Assembly: GCA_004321915.1 (NCBI GenBank)
Contig: SCQE01000019.1
Coordinates: 1 to 64,000, forward strand
Source: Nitrospirota bacterium
GTDB taxonomy: Bacteria; Nitrospirota; Thermodesulfovibrionia; Thermodesulfovibrionales; Dissulfurispiraceae
DNA: 64,000 bases
Direction: 5' to 3'
This document shows, piece after piece, positions 25,906 to 34,136 of the stretch; position 1 is the stretch's first letter, and each line of letters starts with the position of its first letter. Position numbers and translations under genes: made by a program. A model generated the notes under the pieces. It was not told the origin of the DNA, searched no databases, and worked only from the letters and a program-made list of their open reading frames with translations.

Positions 25906-28145
25906 CCTGTTGAGCGGCAATCCTGTTTTGTCGTCTGTTTTGACCGGCCGTCTTTTTCAAAGATATGCGACAAACGCCGGACAATGCTTACGCTCTTAAG
26001 CTCATCTACGGTCAATAATGTCTTGCGCATCCAACTCGGGTAAGCGGTGGTCACTCCGGGCATGTTCTGCTGGTCGCGCGCGCCGGTTATGTCGTCGAGA
26101 CTCACTGACAATAGTTTGCTCGGGGACTTTGAAAGGTATTCATAGACCGCAAGACAGAGCTCTTCGGTCATCTCGTCCGTCTCTTCCATGCGGATGTCCT
26201 TTGAGTTCAACGCCTCTATCAAAAGCTTCCTGATCTTTTCTCTATCGAGCAAATCCGCTTTCATCGCGTCTTCGTCTCTATAAAGTCCGAGCTTGTTTCT
26301 CAGCATAATGTCCCTGCCCTGCCAATAGCCGGACAGCGTTGGGAGATCGTGGGTGGTGACCGCGCATAGGGCCATCGAAGGGTAAGCTTCGGGCTGCCTG
26401 AAGGACGGATCCGGATAGTTCCGTTCGAAATAGAGCAGACGATACGAGAGCATTTTGAAACTCATAAGCCTTTCTTTGATGTCATCGCCCACGGTGCCTA
26501 AGTCTTCGGCTATGACTATCGTCTTATTTCGCATGCTTTCTAACGCGATGATTCTCAGAATGTCTTCCGAAGGGTAACGGACATAAGCTCCGGCAGAAGC
26601 CTCGGTCCCCCCCGGAATCCAGAAGAGCCTGAAGATGCCGAGCGCGTGGTCTATGCGAATCGCGCCGCCGTGCTTCATGTTCCTGCGCAGGGTCTGCACC
26701 AAAAACTCATATCCAGTTTCGATCAGGGATTCGGGTTTGATGGGAGGGAAGCCCCAGTTCTGTCCTTTAGGATTGAAACCGTCCGGCGGCGCCCCTACGT
26801 CGACATCAAACGCAATGACATCCTGATGCGCCCAGTCATCGCTGCCTCCGCCGGATGAGCCTATGGCAAGGTCGTGATAAAGGCCGACACTCATTCCCGA
26901 AGCCTGAGCAAGCTTCGCAATTTCGGCCTGCTGCAGTTCGATGACCCATTGGATATATTTATAAAAAATAATCTTCTTCTTGTTTTTTGCCTTGAAAGCC
27001 TCTGTTGTTTTGCTGCGGTTAGTTTTGTATTTTTCGGGCCAAGCCTGCCAATTAAAGGCGCACCCTATCTTTTCCGCAAGCGCCATATAGGCGGCAAAGG
27101 CATCTAGTTCTCCGTCTAGGTTTTCGGTAAAATCCCTGAAATTCCTGCCCGAGCTTGTCCCGGCAAGGTAATCGTGTTTGTAAAAGTATTCGAAGGCATG
27201 ACCGAGCGCTTCGAATTTCAGCGATGCGACACGCTCATAGTTTATGAATTCCTGCGCCCTCAGCCTGTTTAACGCCGATGAGAATTTTTTGGAAGTTATA
27301 AGATTTTTAAGTTTCTTGCATTTTTCTGCGCCAGGCAAAGCAGTCATGTCGATATAAATAAAATTCTTAAACAGCCTGCTGACAGGAGAATAAGGGCTGA
27401 CGCCTAGGGGACACCTGTTAGGTATCGCATGCAGAGGGTTAATCCCTACAAAGCCTGCGCCCTCTTTTGATAAGAGCCGGACAAGGTCTCTTAAGTCTCC
27501 GAAGTCTCCGACACCCCAATTCCGGGCCGACTTTACTGAATATAGATTCACGGACAGACCCCAAGTCTTGCCTTCTGCCAGCGTCGGAGGCAGGTAACAT
27601 TCATCAGGCGCAACTATAAGGCGGCATGTTTTTTTGATTGCGGTTTTGGCGTTATGGCCCTTCGCAGCATGTTCTGCCTTGACGGAGAGCGTGTAATATC
27701 CGGGCTCGCATGCAGATTCGCAGGGGACAAGGATTCTTACAAAACGCTTTTCATCTTCCAAAATACGCTCTTCGGTTATGACTGCGGCGTTGCCTAAAAG
27801 AGCGCCTTCATATTTGTTGCCGTTTTCATCCGTGAGCGTCCAAGAAAGAGAAATGCCTTCTTCTTCGCCGGGATTCAAAGGCAGATACACAGGCACGCCT
27901 AAGGGGCGCGCGCTGCATGAAAGCACCGTAACAGGCGCTAAAAAAGATTCCCACGGATGCCGCCGCCGTTTTTTAATCTCTTCAGCCAAAACTTCTTCGG
28001 ACCCGGCATTTATTCCCAGCGCACACAGGATGGCCTTCTGCGTTTCGACTGAAGCCTCATGCCTCGTACCGCCCATGTCCCAGTATTCAGGCAGTATGCC
28101 GCAGAGTCCGGAAAGTTCTTTGATCAAATCTTCGGTTGTTTGCAT
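25902..28145 (-). CDS. malQ: 4-alpha-glucanotransferase (MalQ, GH77)
   Basis: A 747-residue enzyme of glycogen and maltodextrin metabolism. Family GH77 motifs are visible: VGINPLHAIP, the nucleophile region GGAIRIDHALGIFRLFWIP (catalytic Asp in RIDHA), IVIAEDLGTVGDDIKERL (acid/base Glu) and CAVTTHDLPTLSGYW. An N-terminal extension with beta-sandwich-like segments (residues 40-170) is as in the longer bacterial MalQ. I chose the ATG at 28145. The upstream frame opens only from rare starts. The gene converges on the activator gene with a 4-base overlap. Cytoplasmic; disproportionates alpha-1,4-glucans. A second glucan-active enzyme lies at 41821. Confidence 0.93.
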   Translation of the reverse strand: MQTTEDLIKELSGLCGILPEYWDMGGTRHEASVETQKAILCALGINAGSEEVLAEEIKKRRRHPWESFLAPVTVLSCSARPLGVPVYLPLNPGEEEGISLSWTLTDENGNKYEGALLGNAAVITEERILEDEKRFVRILVPCESACEPGYYTLSVKAEHAAKGHNAKTAIKKTCRLIVAPDECYLPPTLAEGKTWGLSVNLYSVKSARNWGVGDFGDLRDLVRLLSKEGAGFVGINPLHAIPNRCPLGVSPYSPVSRLFKNFIYIDMTALPGAEKCKKLKNLITSKKFSSALNRLRAQEFINYERVASLKFEALGHAFEYFYKHDYLAGTSSGRNFRDFTENLDGELDAFAAYMALAEKIGCAFNWQAWPEKYKTNRSKTTEAFKAKNKKKIIFYKYIQWVIELQQAEIAKLAQASGMSVGLYHDLAIGSSGGGSDDWAHQDVIAFDVDVGAPPDGFNPKGQNWGFPPIKPESLIETGYEFLVQTLRRNMKHGGAIRIDHALGIFRLFWIPGGTEASAGAYVRYPSEDILRIIALESMRNKTIVIAEDLGTVGDDIKERLMSFKMLSYRLLYFERNYPDPSFRQPEAYPSMALCAVTTHDLPTLSGYWQGRDIMLRNKLGLYRDEDAMKADLLDREKIRKLLIEALNSKDIRMEETDEMTEELCLAVYEYLSKSPSKLLSVSLDDITGARDQQNMPGVTTAYPSWMRKTLLTVDELKSVSIVRRLSHIFEKDGRSKQTTKQDCRSTG

Positions 28146-28243
28146 TGTTGTCCAGTTATCATAATCTATGGCGTCCCGATTTGGACAGATAGTTGATATA
28201 AGTCGCCCAAATTTATTGGGCCCATTGTTCGCAGTCCGTTCTT

Positions 28244-28275
28244 TTGACAAAGTGCATCATAAGTGTTACACTTAT
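28244..28275 (+). promoter_or_regulatory. Promoter and palindromic operator of the toxin-antitoxin pair
   Basis: TTGACA at 28244-28249, 17 bases, TACACT at 28267-28272. A 17-bp palindrome ATAAGTG-TTA-CACTTAT (28259-28275) covers the -10. Ribbon-helix-helix antitoxins usually repress their own promoter through such operators. Confidence 0.7.
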
Positions 28276-28296
28276 AGCAAAAAGGGGAGGGCGGCT

Positions 28297-28524
28297 ATGC
28301 CGACTAAAAATCCACGGGTCAATATCGCAATGGAAAAACCTCTGTACGTCACTATTCAAGGCATTTCGAAGCGGGACGGTGTTTCTATGTCTATGGTTGT
28401 AAGGGATTTGATAAAGGAGTCGCTGGAGTTGAGAGAAGATGTCAGCCTTGCAGGATTTGCGGAGGAAAGGGAGAAGACCTTTACCCGTTCAAAAGCTCTG
28501 AGTCATAAAGAACTATGGGGATAG
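28297..28524 (+). CDS. Ribbon-helix-helix antitoxin
   Basis: A 75-residue protein starting MPTKNPRVNIAMEKPLYVTI. The N-terminal beta strand and two helices (QGISKRDGVSMSMVVRDLIKESLEL) fit a CopG/RelB-like ribbon-helix-helix DNA-binding domain. The charged C-terminus would wrap the toxin. GGGGAGGG precedes the ATG. It ends one base before the toxin start, the usual antitoxin-first order, and its promoter carries a palindromic operator. Confidence 0.85.
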   Translation: MPTKNPRVNIAMEKPLYVTIQGISKRDGVSMSMVVRDLIKESLELREDVSLAGFAEEREKTFTRSKALSHKELWG

Positions 28525-28525
28525 C

Positions 28526-28804
28526 GTGGAATACACCCTGCTTTATCACCACGATGTCAAAAACAAAGACCTTCCGAAACTTAATGATACATTAAAAAAA
28601 CGTATTCGGAAAGCCATCGAAACCAGATTGACGGTTGCGCCGCACGAATACGGCATTCCTTTGCGAAAAACCCTGAAAGGATACTGGAAACTGAGGGTGG
28701 GCGATTATAGGGTGGTTTTCAAGGTAAAAGGCGTTGAAGTCGTTGTTTTGGGAATAAGGCATAGAAAAGATGTTTATGCGATTATCGATGAACGTACAAA
28801 GTGA
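28526..28804 (+). CDS. RelE/ParE-superfamily toxin
   Basis: A 92-residue protein with GTG start. It has the RelE pattern: YHHDVKNKDLPKLNDTLKKRIRKAIETRL, then PLRKTLKGYWKLRVGDYRVVFKV and the C-terminal GIRHRKDVY. The basic residues K, R and Y in these strands match those used for ribosome-bound mRNA cleavage in RelE proteins. It forms an operon with the antitoxin just upstream and converges on the XRE gene. Confidence 0.88.
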   Translation: MEYTLLYHHDVKNKDLPKLNDTLKKRIRKAIETRLTVAPHEYGIPLRKTLKGYWKLRVGDYRVVFKVKGVEVVVLGIRHRKDVYAIIDERTK

Positions 28805-28818
28805 CAAACAAGGGTGTT

Positions 28819-29163
28819 TTATTTTGTCTTAGCAGGTAAGGTTGAAACTGCACGGCCGGAGCTTTTTAAATTCAGCTTGCTGTTTAAAAGCCGCGCGGCT
28901 TTTTTTATGGCCTGAAGATCGTCGTGCGTGAACTGCGATATAAAATCGGTTTCGTCCGGAAACAGCTCTCTAATTTCAACATTTAACGCTGAGGCTATGC
29001 TTGCAAGGGAATCGAGGCTGGGGTTTACTTCCCCACGTTCGATTTCGCCAATGAATTTGTAACTAATGCCCGATTTTTCGTCGAGCTTTTCCTGAGTATA
29101 TCCTCGCAGCTTCCGTAGCTGCCTAATCCGACCACCCAACTTTATTTTTATAGCATCGTTCAA
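28819..29163 (-). CDS. XRE-family transcriptional regulator
   Basis: A 114-residue protein with a Cro/C1-type helix-turn-helix in its first 65 residues (IRQLRKLRGYTQEKLDEKSG, then SYKFIGEIERGEVNPSLDSL). The start is TTG at 29163 with GAGGT four to five bases upstream. It is divergent from the lipoprotein gene at 29318 and convergent with the toxin gene. The half-site ACACTTATA occurs both in the toxin-antitoxin operator and in the divergent region at 29240, so some cross-regulation is possible. Confidence 0.85.
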   Translation of the reverse strand: MNDAIKIKLGGRIRQLRKLRGYTQEKLDEKSGISYKFIGEIERGEVNPSLDSLASIASALNVEIRELFPDETDFISQFTHDDLQAIKKAARLLNSKLNLKSSGRAVSTLPAKTK

Positions 29164-29229
29164 GTGTACCTCAGAAGAATTATATGTGCTTTTTATCAGA
29201 GGATAAACCGTATGTTAGTATTTTTTTGC

Positions 29230-29258
29230 TTGACAAATAACACTTATATGTATAAAAT
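29230..29258 (+). promoter_or_regulatory. Sigma-70-type promoter of the lipoprotein pair
   Basis: TTGACA, 17 bases, TAAAAT: a perfect -35 and a -10 with one mismatch, about 60 bases before the lipoprotein ATG. The spacer contains ACACTTATA, also present in the toxin-antitoxin operator. Confidence 0.7.
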
Positions 29259-29317
29259 TTCCATAATTTTAGAATTATAAGGCCATATCGGTTGCTAAAA
29301 AATTGGGGAGGGTCATC

Positions 29318-29995
29318 ATGAAATTCAAACTGCTATACAAAACAAGCGTCCTGATTTTTGCAGCGGTGATAATTTCGGGATGTGTCTCTGCCCCGCAGCC
29401 TGTGGGTGATTTCAGTTTTCAGAAAAAACTTCAATCAGCGCGCCATTGGCATATTTTAGCGCAGGATGCTGCCGAGCAGATACAATCCATTCTGAATGCA
29501 AGCAATATGCAAAAACAGGCGATGTATGTAACTCCGAGCAGCGATACCTCATTCGGTCAAGGATTTCATAATATGCTGGTTACTTCTTTAGTGGACAGAG
29601 GGGTAAAAAGCCTGACTCAGCCGGACAAATCCGCGCTTAAAATTACATACGAAGCTCAGGTTGTCCATCATCTCGCAAACAGAAACAGATTACCGAAAAC
29701 AGGGCTATTGGCGTTATTGGCGGGTGAAATAGCGGTGTTCAGAAATATCAAGATCCATAACACCACGCATCCCGTTGCCCAAACGGCAATAGGGGCGGGA
29801 GCTCTTGCCGGCGGCGCCATGGTTTACGACTTTCTGAATGAGGATATCCCCCATACGGAAATAGTCCTTACTATTTCGATAAGCAAAGGCAACGAATACT
29901 TCATCAGGAAAACTGACTGTTATTATATCAATGATTCGGACCACTGGCACTACAAGCCGCCAACGCCTCCTAAACCGATGAAGGTGATGGGGTAA
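29318..29995 (+). CDS. Lipoprotein of unknown function
   Basis: A 225-residue protein with a lipoprotein signal (FAAVIISGCVSAP, lipobox ISGC). The mature part contains MYVTPSSDTSFGQGFHNMLV, a Gly/Ala-rich hydrophobic stretch (QTAIGAGALAGGAMVYDFL) and a C-terminal Pro-rich tail. It probably sits at the outer membrane. GGGGAGG lies before the ATG at 29318. It is followed after 6 bases by another lipoprotein gene with a FlgO-like domain, so the two are a pair. I do not recognise the family. Confidence 0.78.
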   Translation: MKFKLLYKTSVLIFAAVIISGCVSAPQPVGDFSFQKKLQSARHWHILAQDAAEQIQSILNASNMQKQAMYVTPSSDTSFGQGFHNMLVTSLVDRGVKSLTQPDKSALKITYEAQVVHHLANRNRLPKTGLLALLAGEIAVFRNIKIHNTTHPVAQTAIGAGALAGGAMVYDFLNEDIPHTEIVLTISISKGNEYFIRKTDCYYINDSDHWHYKPPTPPKPMKVMG

Positions 29996-30001
29996 GCACA
30001 G

Positions 30002-30541
30002 ATGAGATCGAAAAATATTTTTATCATTCTTCTCCTTTTAGCGCTGACAAACGCTTGTGTGCCTGCTGTAAGATTGGATGACGACTTGATCACGACAAGC
30101 TACTTGGCCGCCGATATACTTAGGGGTCAGGCGGTGACGCCTATACCTCCCGGAGACACGGTGCTCGTCGGAAGTTTTGTTAATATCGATAATCTGGAAC
30201 CTTCGACGCTCGGCAGGACAGTCTCTGAAATGATCGCCTCGCGTTTTACCCAAACCGGGTATAAAGTTATAGAAATGAAGCTGCGGAAATCGGTCTTTAT
30301 AAGAAATAAAGCAGGCGGCGAGTTTATGCTGTCGAGAGAGGTTAAGGATTTAACCACCGAACACAATGCGCATGCAGTCATTGCCGGAACTTATGCCGTC
30401 GGCACTGATCTAATTTACGTTAAGGCAAGCATAGTTGATCCTGCAACCAACATTGTGATGTCTTCTTACGATTATAAGTTGCCGATTACTCCCAATATCA
30501 GAAAAATGCTCGGCAGCGGCGTCAAAGAGTTTCTGCATTAA
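30002..30541 (+). CDS. FlgO-domain lipoprotein
   Basis: A 179-residue lipoprotein (lipobox TNAC at residues 16-19). The body fits the FlgO fold found in outer-membrane proteins: VLVGSFVNIDNLEPSTLGRTVSEMIASRFTQTGY, then AHAVIAGTYAVGTDLIYVKASIVDPATN. FlgO stabilises flagella in Vibrio, but many FlgO-domain proteins occur outside flagellar loci, and no flagellar gene cluster is here. Operon with the lipoprotein upstream. Confidence 0.8.
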   Translation: MRSKNIFIILLLLALTNACVPAVRLDDDLITTSYLAADILRGQAVTPIPPGDTVLVGSFVNIDNLEPSTLGRTVSEMIASRFTQTGYKVIEMKLRKSVFIRNKAGGEFMLSREVKDLTTEHNAHAVIAGTYAVGTDLIYVKASIVDPATNIVMSSYDYKLPITPNIRKMLGSGVKEFLH

Positions 30542-30667
30542 AGCGTAATCTCCGTTCTTTTTTCTCAATCTGGATTTAAATTAAGAAATCCGGCTGTGAT
30601 GCCGTGCGTTTTTGCGTTCCATTAATTTTCCCGGTACTGAATTCCACCATGCAGCCCCGTTATGGTA

Positions 30668-30673
30668 TATAAT
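30668..30673 (+). promoter_or_regulatory. Possible -10 (TATAAT) for the octaheme cytochrome gene
   Basis: A perfect TATAAT inside GGTATATAATACC, itself nearly palindromic, 70 bases before the ATG. No clear -35. The rest of the 200-base gap after the FlgO-like gene shows no gene. Confidence 0.4.
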
Positions 30674-30742
30674 ACCTAAAAAACCCGGAGGGGCTTTTTG
30701 TCGCCGGGCGGTAAAAATACGAGCAAGGAGAGGACGCACGAT

Positions 30743-32050
30743 ATGTCAAAGTTTAGGCTTGCAGCCGGAATTCTTTTTCTTACGATGTTTTTCTCTGCGC
30801 AAATCGCATTGTCTCTCAATACCGACGCAATAGCAAAGGCCCAATACGTCGGGTCCAAGGCCTGTGAGAAATGCCACGTGAGGATTTATACCGGCTGGAC
30901 GGAAACCCTGCACACAAAAAAGATCCAGCAGGCCAATGAATATACGGTTGTCGGCGATTTCACAAATAACAATAAACTTACTATAGAGAAAGACGGCAAG
31001 AAGTTCGTCACCTCGATGACAAAGAAAGACGGGAAGTTCTATATCAATACTTACGGCCCGGACGGCAAGGCGCAGGAATATCTTATCGGTTATACCATCG
31101 GCGGCACATGGCAGCAGCGTTATATGACGATATTCCCCAACGGGGCATATAAGGTGCTGCCGGTGCAATGGAATGTCAAGACAGGCGAATGGGTTGATTA
31201 CAGAGGACTTAAAACGGCCGCGCCCGGAAGCGGCAAATACTGGAGCGACAAAGCCAACACATGGCAGACGCAATGCGGTTCGTGCCATGTGACCAATCTT
31301 GAATTTGCGTATGACGAAAAGAACGACACATACAAGGACACTAAATGGAACGACAACGGTGCGGGCTGTGAGGCCTGCCATGGCCCCGGAAGCAGGCATA
31401 TAGAGGCGGCAACAGACACAGAAAAGCGCGAAGCTATAATAAATCCACGGAAGCTGCCTACTTTTGTGGGCGCGATGATCTGCGGGCAGTGTCATGCAAG
31501 AGGCGTTTCGACCGACGGCAAATACGAATACCCGAAAGGCTTCAGACCCGGCAAAATGCTGACCGAATACTTTGTGGAAAAGCCGGTGGTGTGGCCTAAC
31601 GGAAGTTCGAAATGCAATGCCCAGCAATACTCCGACTGGAAAAAGAGCGGCCATGCAAACTACGGGGTAAACTGCTGGACCTGCCATGAGGTGCATAGGA
31701 AAGGGGTCACCGAAAGGTATTCTCTTAAGTCTTCCGGCTGGTCCGTCTGCCTATCGTGCCATTCTGGAGAGACCGATAAAAGCGAGCGGAGCATCCATTC
31801 TCTTCACGGCGTGATCGGTTGCGCCACGTGCCATATGCCGAGGACCGCGCAGAGCGCGCTTCCGAACGACATATCCGACCATTCTTTCAGGGTGATACTG
31901 CCGCAGGAGAGCATTAATAAAGGGGGCACGGACAAGCAGCCGAACTCATGCAATCTTTGTCATTATCATAAAAACGACTCTCCCGAAGCGTTGGTGAAGT
32001 TTTTGAAGCGGATCAAAAAGGATTCCTACGGACCGGCAAAGAAAAGATAA
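30743..32050 (+). CDS. Secreted octaheme c-type cytochrome
   Basis: A 435-residue protein with a signal peptide (FRLAAGILFLTMFFSAQIAL) and eight CXXCH motifs: CEKCH, CGSCH, CEACH, CGQCH, CWTCH, CLSCH, CATCH and CNLCH. Spacing and the GAGCEACHGPGSRH segment resemble cytochrome c554-type multihemes. No CXXCK is present, so it is not an octaheme tetrathionate or nitrite reductase of the known kind. AAGGAGAGG lies before the ATG at 30743. It is periplasmic, probably an electron carrier or unknown reductase. A lipoprotein gene follows 19 bases downstream and a terminator after that, so the two form one unit. Confidence 0.88.
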   Translation: MSKFRLAAGILFLTMFFSAQIALSLNTDAIAKAQYVGSKACEKCHVRIYTGWTETLHTKKIQQANEYTVVGDFTNNNKLTIEKDGKKFVTSMTKKDGKFYINTYGPDGKAQEYLIGYTIGGTWQQRYMTIFPNGAYKVLPVQWNVKTGEWVDYRGLKTAAPGSGKYWSDKANTWQTQCGSCHVTNLEFAYDEKNDTYKDTKWNDNGAGCEACHGPGSRHIEAATDTEKREAIINPRKLPTFVGAMICGQCHARGVSTDGKYEYPKGFRPGKMLTEYFVEKPVVWPNGSSKCNAQQYSDWKKSGHANYGVNCWTCHEVHRKGVTERYSLKSSGWSVCLSCHSGETDKSERSIHSLHGVIGCATCHMPRTAQSALPNDISDHSFRVILPQESINKGGTDKQPNSCNLCHYHKNDSPEALVKFLKRIKKDSYGPAKKR

Positions 32051-32069
32051 TTTATCAGGAGGTGTCTTT

Positions 32070-32573
32070 ATGTTTCGAAAAATTTTGATAATCGCGTGCC
32101 TTGCTGTTCTTGTCGGGTGCGCGCCCCGGGCTTATACGGCTGACACGGAAAAGAAAGAGGCAAAACCGGACCCGCACAGCGTGGAGTATCTCGGTTTCTT
32201 CTTTAAATTTTCCGAGTGTCGTTCGGTAAAAGATAAAATCAGCTGCGATGTGATGATTACCAATAGGGGAGAAGAAAGGACCCTTATGGCTACCGCCGAA
32301 GAAAAGGGCCTTTTTGCAGAGCGCGACACATATACATCGAGGATTTTTGATGATCTCGGTAACGAGTATTACGCAAAGAGGATACGCTTCGGGGCCAAGG
32401 AGTCGATCAAGCCGCAGACGCTTCTTTTGAAAAACGTGCCTACAAAAGCTACGCTCAACTTTTCGGGCATTAACCCTGTACCCAAAACGATAAACATCCT
32501 CGAGGTCGGTTTTTTCAGCAAAGAACACGGCGTTTTCAAGGTCTGGTTCAGGGACATTAAATTGGTCAAATAG
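32070..32573 (+). CDS. Lipoprotein, telokinin-like beta-sandwich guess, unknown function
   Basis: A 167-residue lipoprotein (FRKILIIACLAVLVGCAP, lipobox LVGC). The mature part is rich in beta strands: SVEYLGFFFKFSECRSVKDKI, then CDVMITNRGEERTL, TLLLKNVPTKATLNF. Such a layout occurs in small extracellular beta-sandwich proteins that hold no catalytic residues. AGGAGGTG precedes the ATG. It shares a transcript with the octaheme cytochrome and may hold it at the membrane. A strong terminator follows. Confidence 0.78.
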   Translation: MFRKILIIACLAVLVGCAPRAYTADTEKKEAKPDPHSVEYLGFFFKFSECRSVKDKISCDVMITNRGEERTLMATAEEKGLFAERDTYTSRIFDDLGNEYYAKRIRFGAKESIKPQTLLLKNVPTKATLNFSGINPVPKTINILEVGFFSKEHGVFKVWFRDIKLVK

Positions 32574-32577
32574 CCGT

Positions 32578-32617
32578 AAGCGGATGGGATTTGAAATTTT
32601 AAATCCCATCCGCTTTT
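32578..32617 (+). terminator. Rho-independent terminator after the cytochrome-lipoprotein unit
   Basis: A perfect 15-bp stem AAGCGGATGGGATTT with its complement, an 8-base loop and a run of T at the end. It starts 4 bases after the lipoprotein stop. Confidence 0.92.
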
Positions 32618-32692
32618 TGCAGTCCATTAGCCGGAGCGGTCCCAACCGCCTACCTGCTTCCAAATTCAATATTATCAGGCCTTCGCAGCTTA

Positions 32693-32722
32693 TTGACCGG
32701 AATTATTTATCTCCGATAAACT
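32693..32722 (+). promoter_or_regulatory. Possible promoter of the FliL-like gene
   Basis: TTGACC, 18 bases, TAAACT, about 40 bases before the GTG start. The -10 is weak. Confidence 0.4.
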
Positions 32723-32760
32723 GTAAGTATATAGTTTAATCAAGTCAGGAGTTTAGCTTT

Positions 32761-33192
32761 GTGAATATCTTTTTAACGGCAATAAAAAAGTTCGCGATTA
32801 TAGTTCAGGCGCTGTTTATTGTGCTGCTGTTTTCTTCGTGCAGTTCCACGAGCGACGGCAAAGAGCCTGATAAGCAGGCCTTAAAGCCCGAGCCTGTAAT
32901 GCTTACACTCGATCCGTTCATAATGAACGCAGGCGCATACACCGCAAAGAAATTTATAAAGCTTGCGGTGAGCTTTGAATTTTCCGACCCTGTTCTGGCA
33001 GAGAAGGCTAAGGTCAAATCCGCGGTTTTGAGAGATGTTGTTATAACGCTTGTAACCCAGAAGACGTATGATGTGCTTTTGTCCCCCGAAGGAAAGGTCC
33101 AGTTAAAGGACGAAATTAATGCGCTGTCCGGCCAGCTGATCGGCGATCAGGCCGTGAAGAATGTTTATTTCACCGAATTTCTGATGAAATAA
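32761..33192 (+). CDS. FliL-like lipoprotein
   Basis: A 143-residue protein with GTG start and AGGAG 9 bases upstream. It has a lipoprotein-like signal (LFIVLLFSSCSS) in place of the usual FliL membrane anchor. The body matches FliL: MLTLDPFIMNAG, FIKLAVSFEFSDPVLAEKAK, LRDVVITLVTQKTYDVLLSPEGKVQLKDEI. FliL binds the flagellar stator in the periplasm. No other flagellar gene is near, so it may be a FliL-fold protein with another job or part of a scattered flagellar set. Confidence 0.8.
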   Translation: MNIFLTAIKKFAIIVQALFIVLLFSSCSSTSDGKEPDKQALKPEPVMLTLDPFIMNAGAYTAKKFIKLAVSFEFSDPVLAEKAKVKSAVLRDVVITLVTQKTYDVLLSPEGKVQLKDEINALSGQLIGDQAVKNVYFTEFLMK

Positions 33193-33242
33193 TTGCGTCA
33201 GGGGCAAAAGCAAGTATGCTGCTGCGCCGTCTTATCTCTAGT

Positions 33243-34055
33243 TCAGTCTTTGTCTTTACCGCTGTCTTTACCATCGTTATTTTGTCCGGCATCCGGCACG
33301 GATGAATTGTCCTTATCGGGACCGCCGTTGCCTGTCATTATTTCCGAATATTCCGGTATCACTATCCCGCGCTTCAGCATTATGTTGTAGATGATCTGCG
33401 AACGGTTTTGGACATATCCGGATGCGGACAGGGGATTGTATTTTAGCGGGTTGGGCAGCACGGAAGCCAGACGCGCCGACTCTTCAGGAGACAATGCCGA
33501 AGCGGGTTTGGCATAGTAATGCCGGGCCGCCGCCTCTATTCCGAAAAGCCCGTCGCCCCATTCAGCCATGTTCAGGTAGAGTTCAAGTATTCGCTTCTTG
33601 GTCAGCTTGTTTTCTATGCGCCAAGTTAGAATCGCCTCTCTTAATTTTCTGGCTGGGTTTTTGGACGGCGATAGATAAAGATTTTTTGCAAGCTGCTGAC
33701 TTATGGTGCTCGCGCCGAACTTGAGTTTTTTCTCTTTGAGGTCTTTTTCGACAGCCTTCTGCATTGCTTCGAAATCAAAGCCTTCGTGCGCCCAGAACTT
33801 GTCATCCTCGGCAATAAGCACAGCCTTTATAAGGTAAGGGGAAACGGTCGAGAGCGGGGCCCATATCTTGCGGATTCTGATCTTCCGCCCCTTTGCCGCC
33901 CACTGTTTTTCGCGGTATTCCATGAAGGCTGATTTTTGCGGGGTCTCTTTTGCCAAGCGCGAAACATCGGGATATGCGAGGGCTGACAAGATATAGAGTA
34001 CAAATCCGCATACAACAACCGCCGCAATAACAAGGAATATTTTCTTCAGTCGCAT
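33243..34055 (-). CDS. mtgA: Monofunctional peptidoglycan glycosyltransferase
   Basis: A 270-residue GT51 enzyme anchored by one N-terminal helix (IFLVIAAVVVCGFVLYILSAL). Family motifs are present in order: AEDDKFWAHEGFD (catalytic Glu), GASTISQQLAKNLYL, RKLREAILTWRIE, KKRILELYLNMAEWG. It polymerises lipid II glycan strands in the periplasm. The acidic Asp/Gly/Asn-rich tail of about 30 residues after the fold is unusual. The ATG at 34055 starts the membrane helix; no ribosome-binding site is evident. Divergent from the EndoQ-like gene. Confidence 0.92.
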   Translation of the reverse strand: MRLKKIFLVIAAVVVCGFVLYILSALAYPDVSRLAKETPQKSAFMEYREKQWAAKGRKIRIRKIWAPLSTVSPYLIKAVLIAEDDKFWAHEGFDFEAMQKAVEKDLKEKKLKFGASTISQQLAKNLYLSPSKNPARKLREAILTWRIENKLTKKRILELYLNMAEWGDGLFGIEAAARHYYAKPASALSPEESARLASVLPNPLKYNPLSASGYVQNRSQIIYNIMLKRGIVIPEYSEIMTGNGGPDKDNSSVPDAGQNNDGKDSGKDKD

Positions 34056-34125
34056 TGATCTAATATAACTTTCCGAAACAAAAAAAAGCAGGCAATAAAA
34101 CAAGACCGAATCGTTTTTATTCGTG

Positions 34126-34131
34126 TATAAT
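34126..34131 (+). promoter_or_regulatory. -10 element placing the start of transcription on the EndoQ ATG
   Basis: A perfect TATAAT ends 5 bases before the ATG at 34137. With normal -10 to start distance the mRNA would begin at or next to the A of the ATG, so the message would be leaderless. No clear -35 is seen. Confidence 0.5.
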
Positions 34132-34136
34132 CCTGA

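Noticed and set aside
30743-32050. Octaheme tetrathionate reductase or hydroxylamine oxidoreductase
   Set aside because: No CXXCK active-site heme motif and no crosslinking Tyr pattern could be seen.
32578-32617. Long inverted repeat that could be a mobile-element end
   Set aside because: It is a normal terminator: perfect stem, short loop, T run, directly after a stop codon, and no partner repeat elsewhere.
33311-33326. TGTCC-N6-GGACC sequence resembling the activator dyad
   Set aside because: It lies inside the mtgA coding tail, far from any promoter, and one arm is imperfect.
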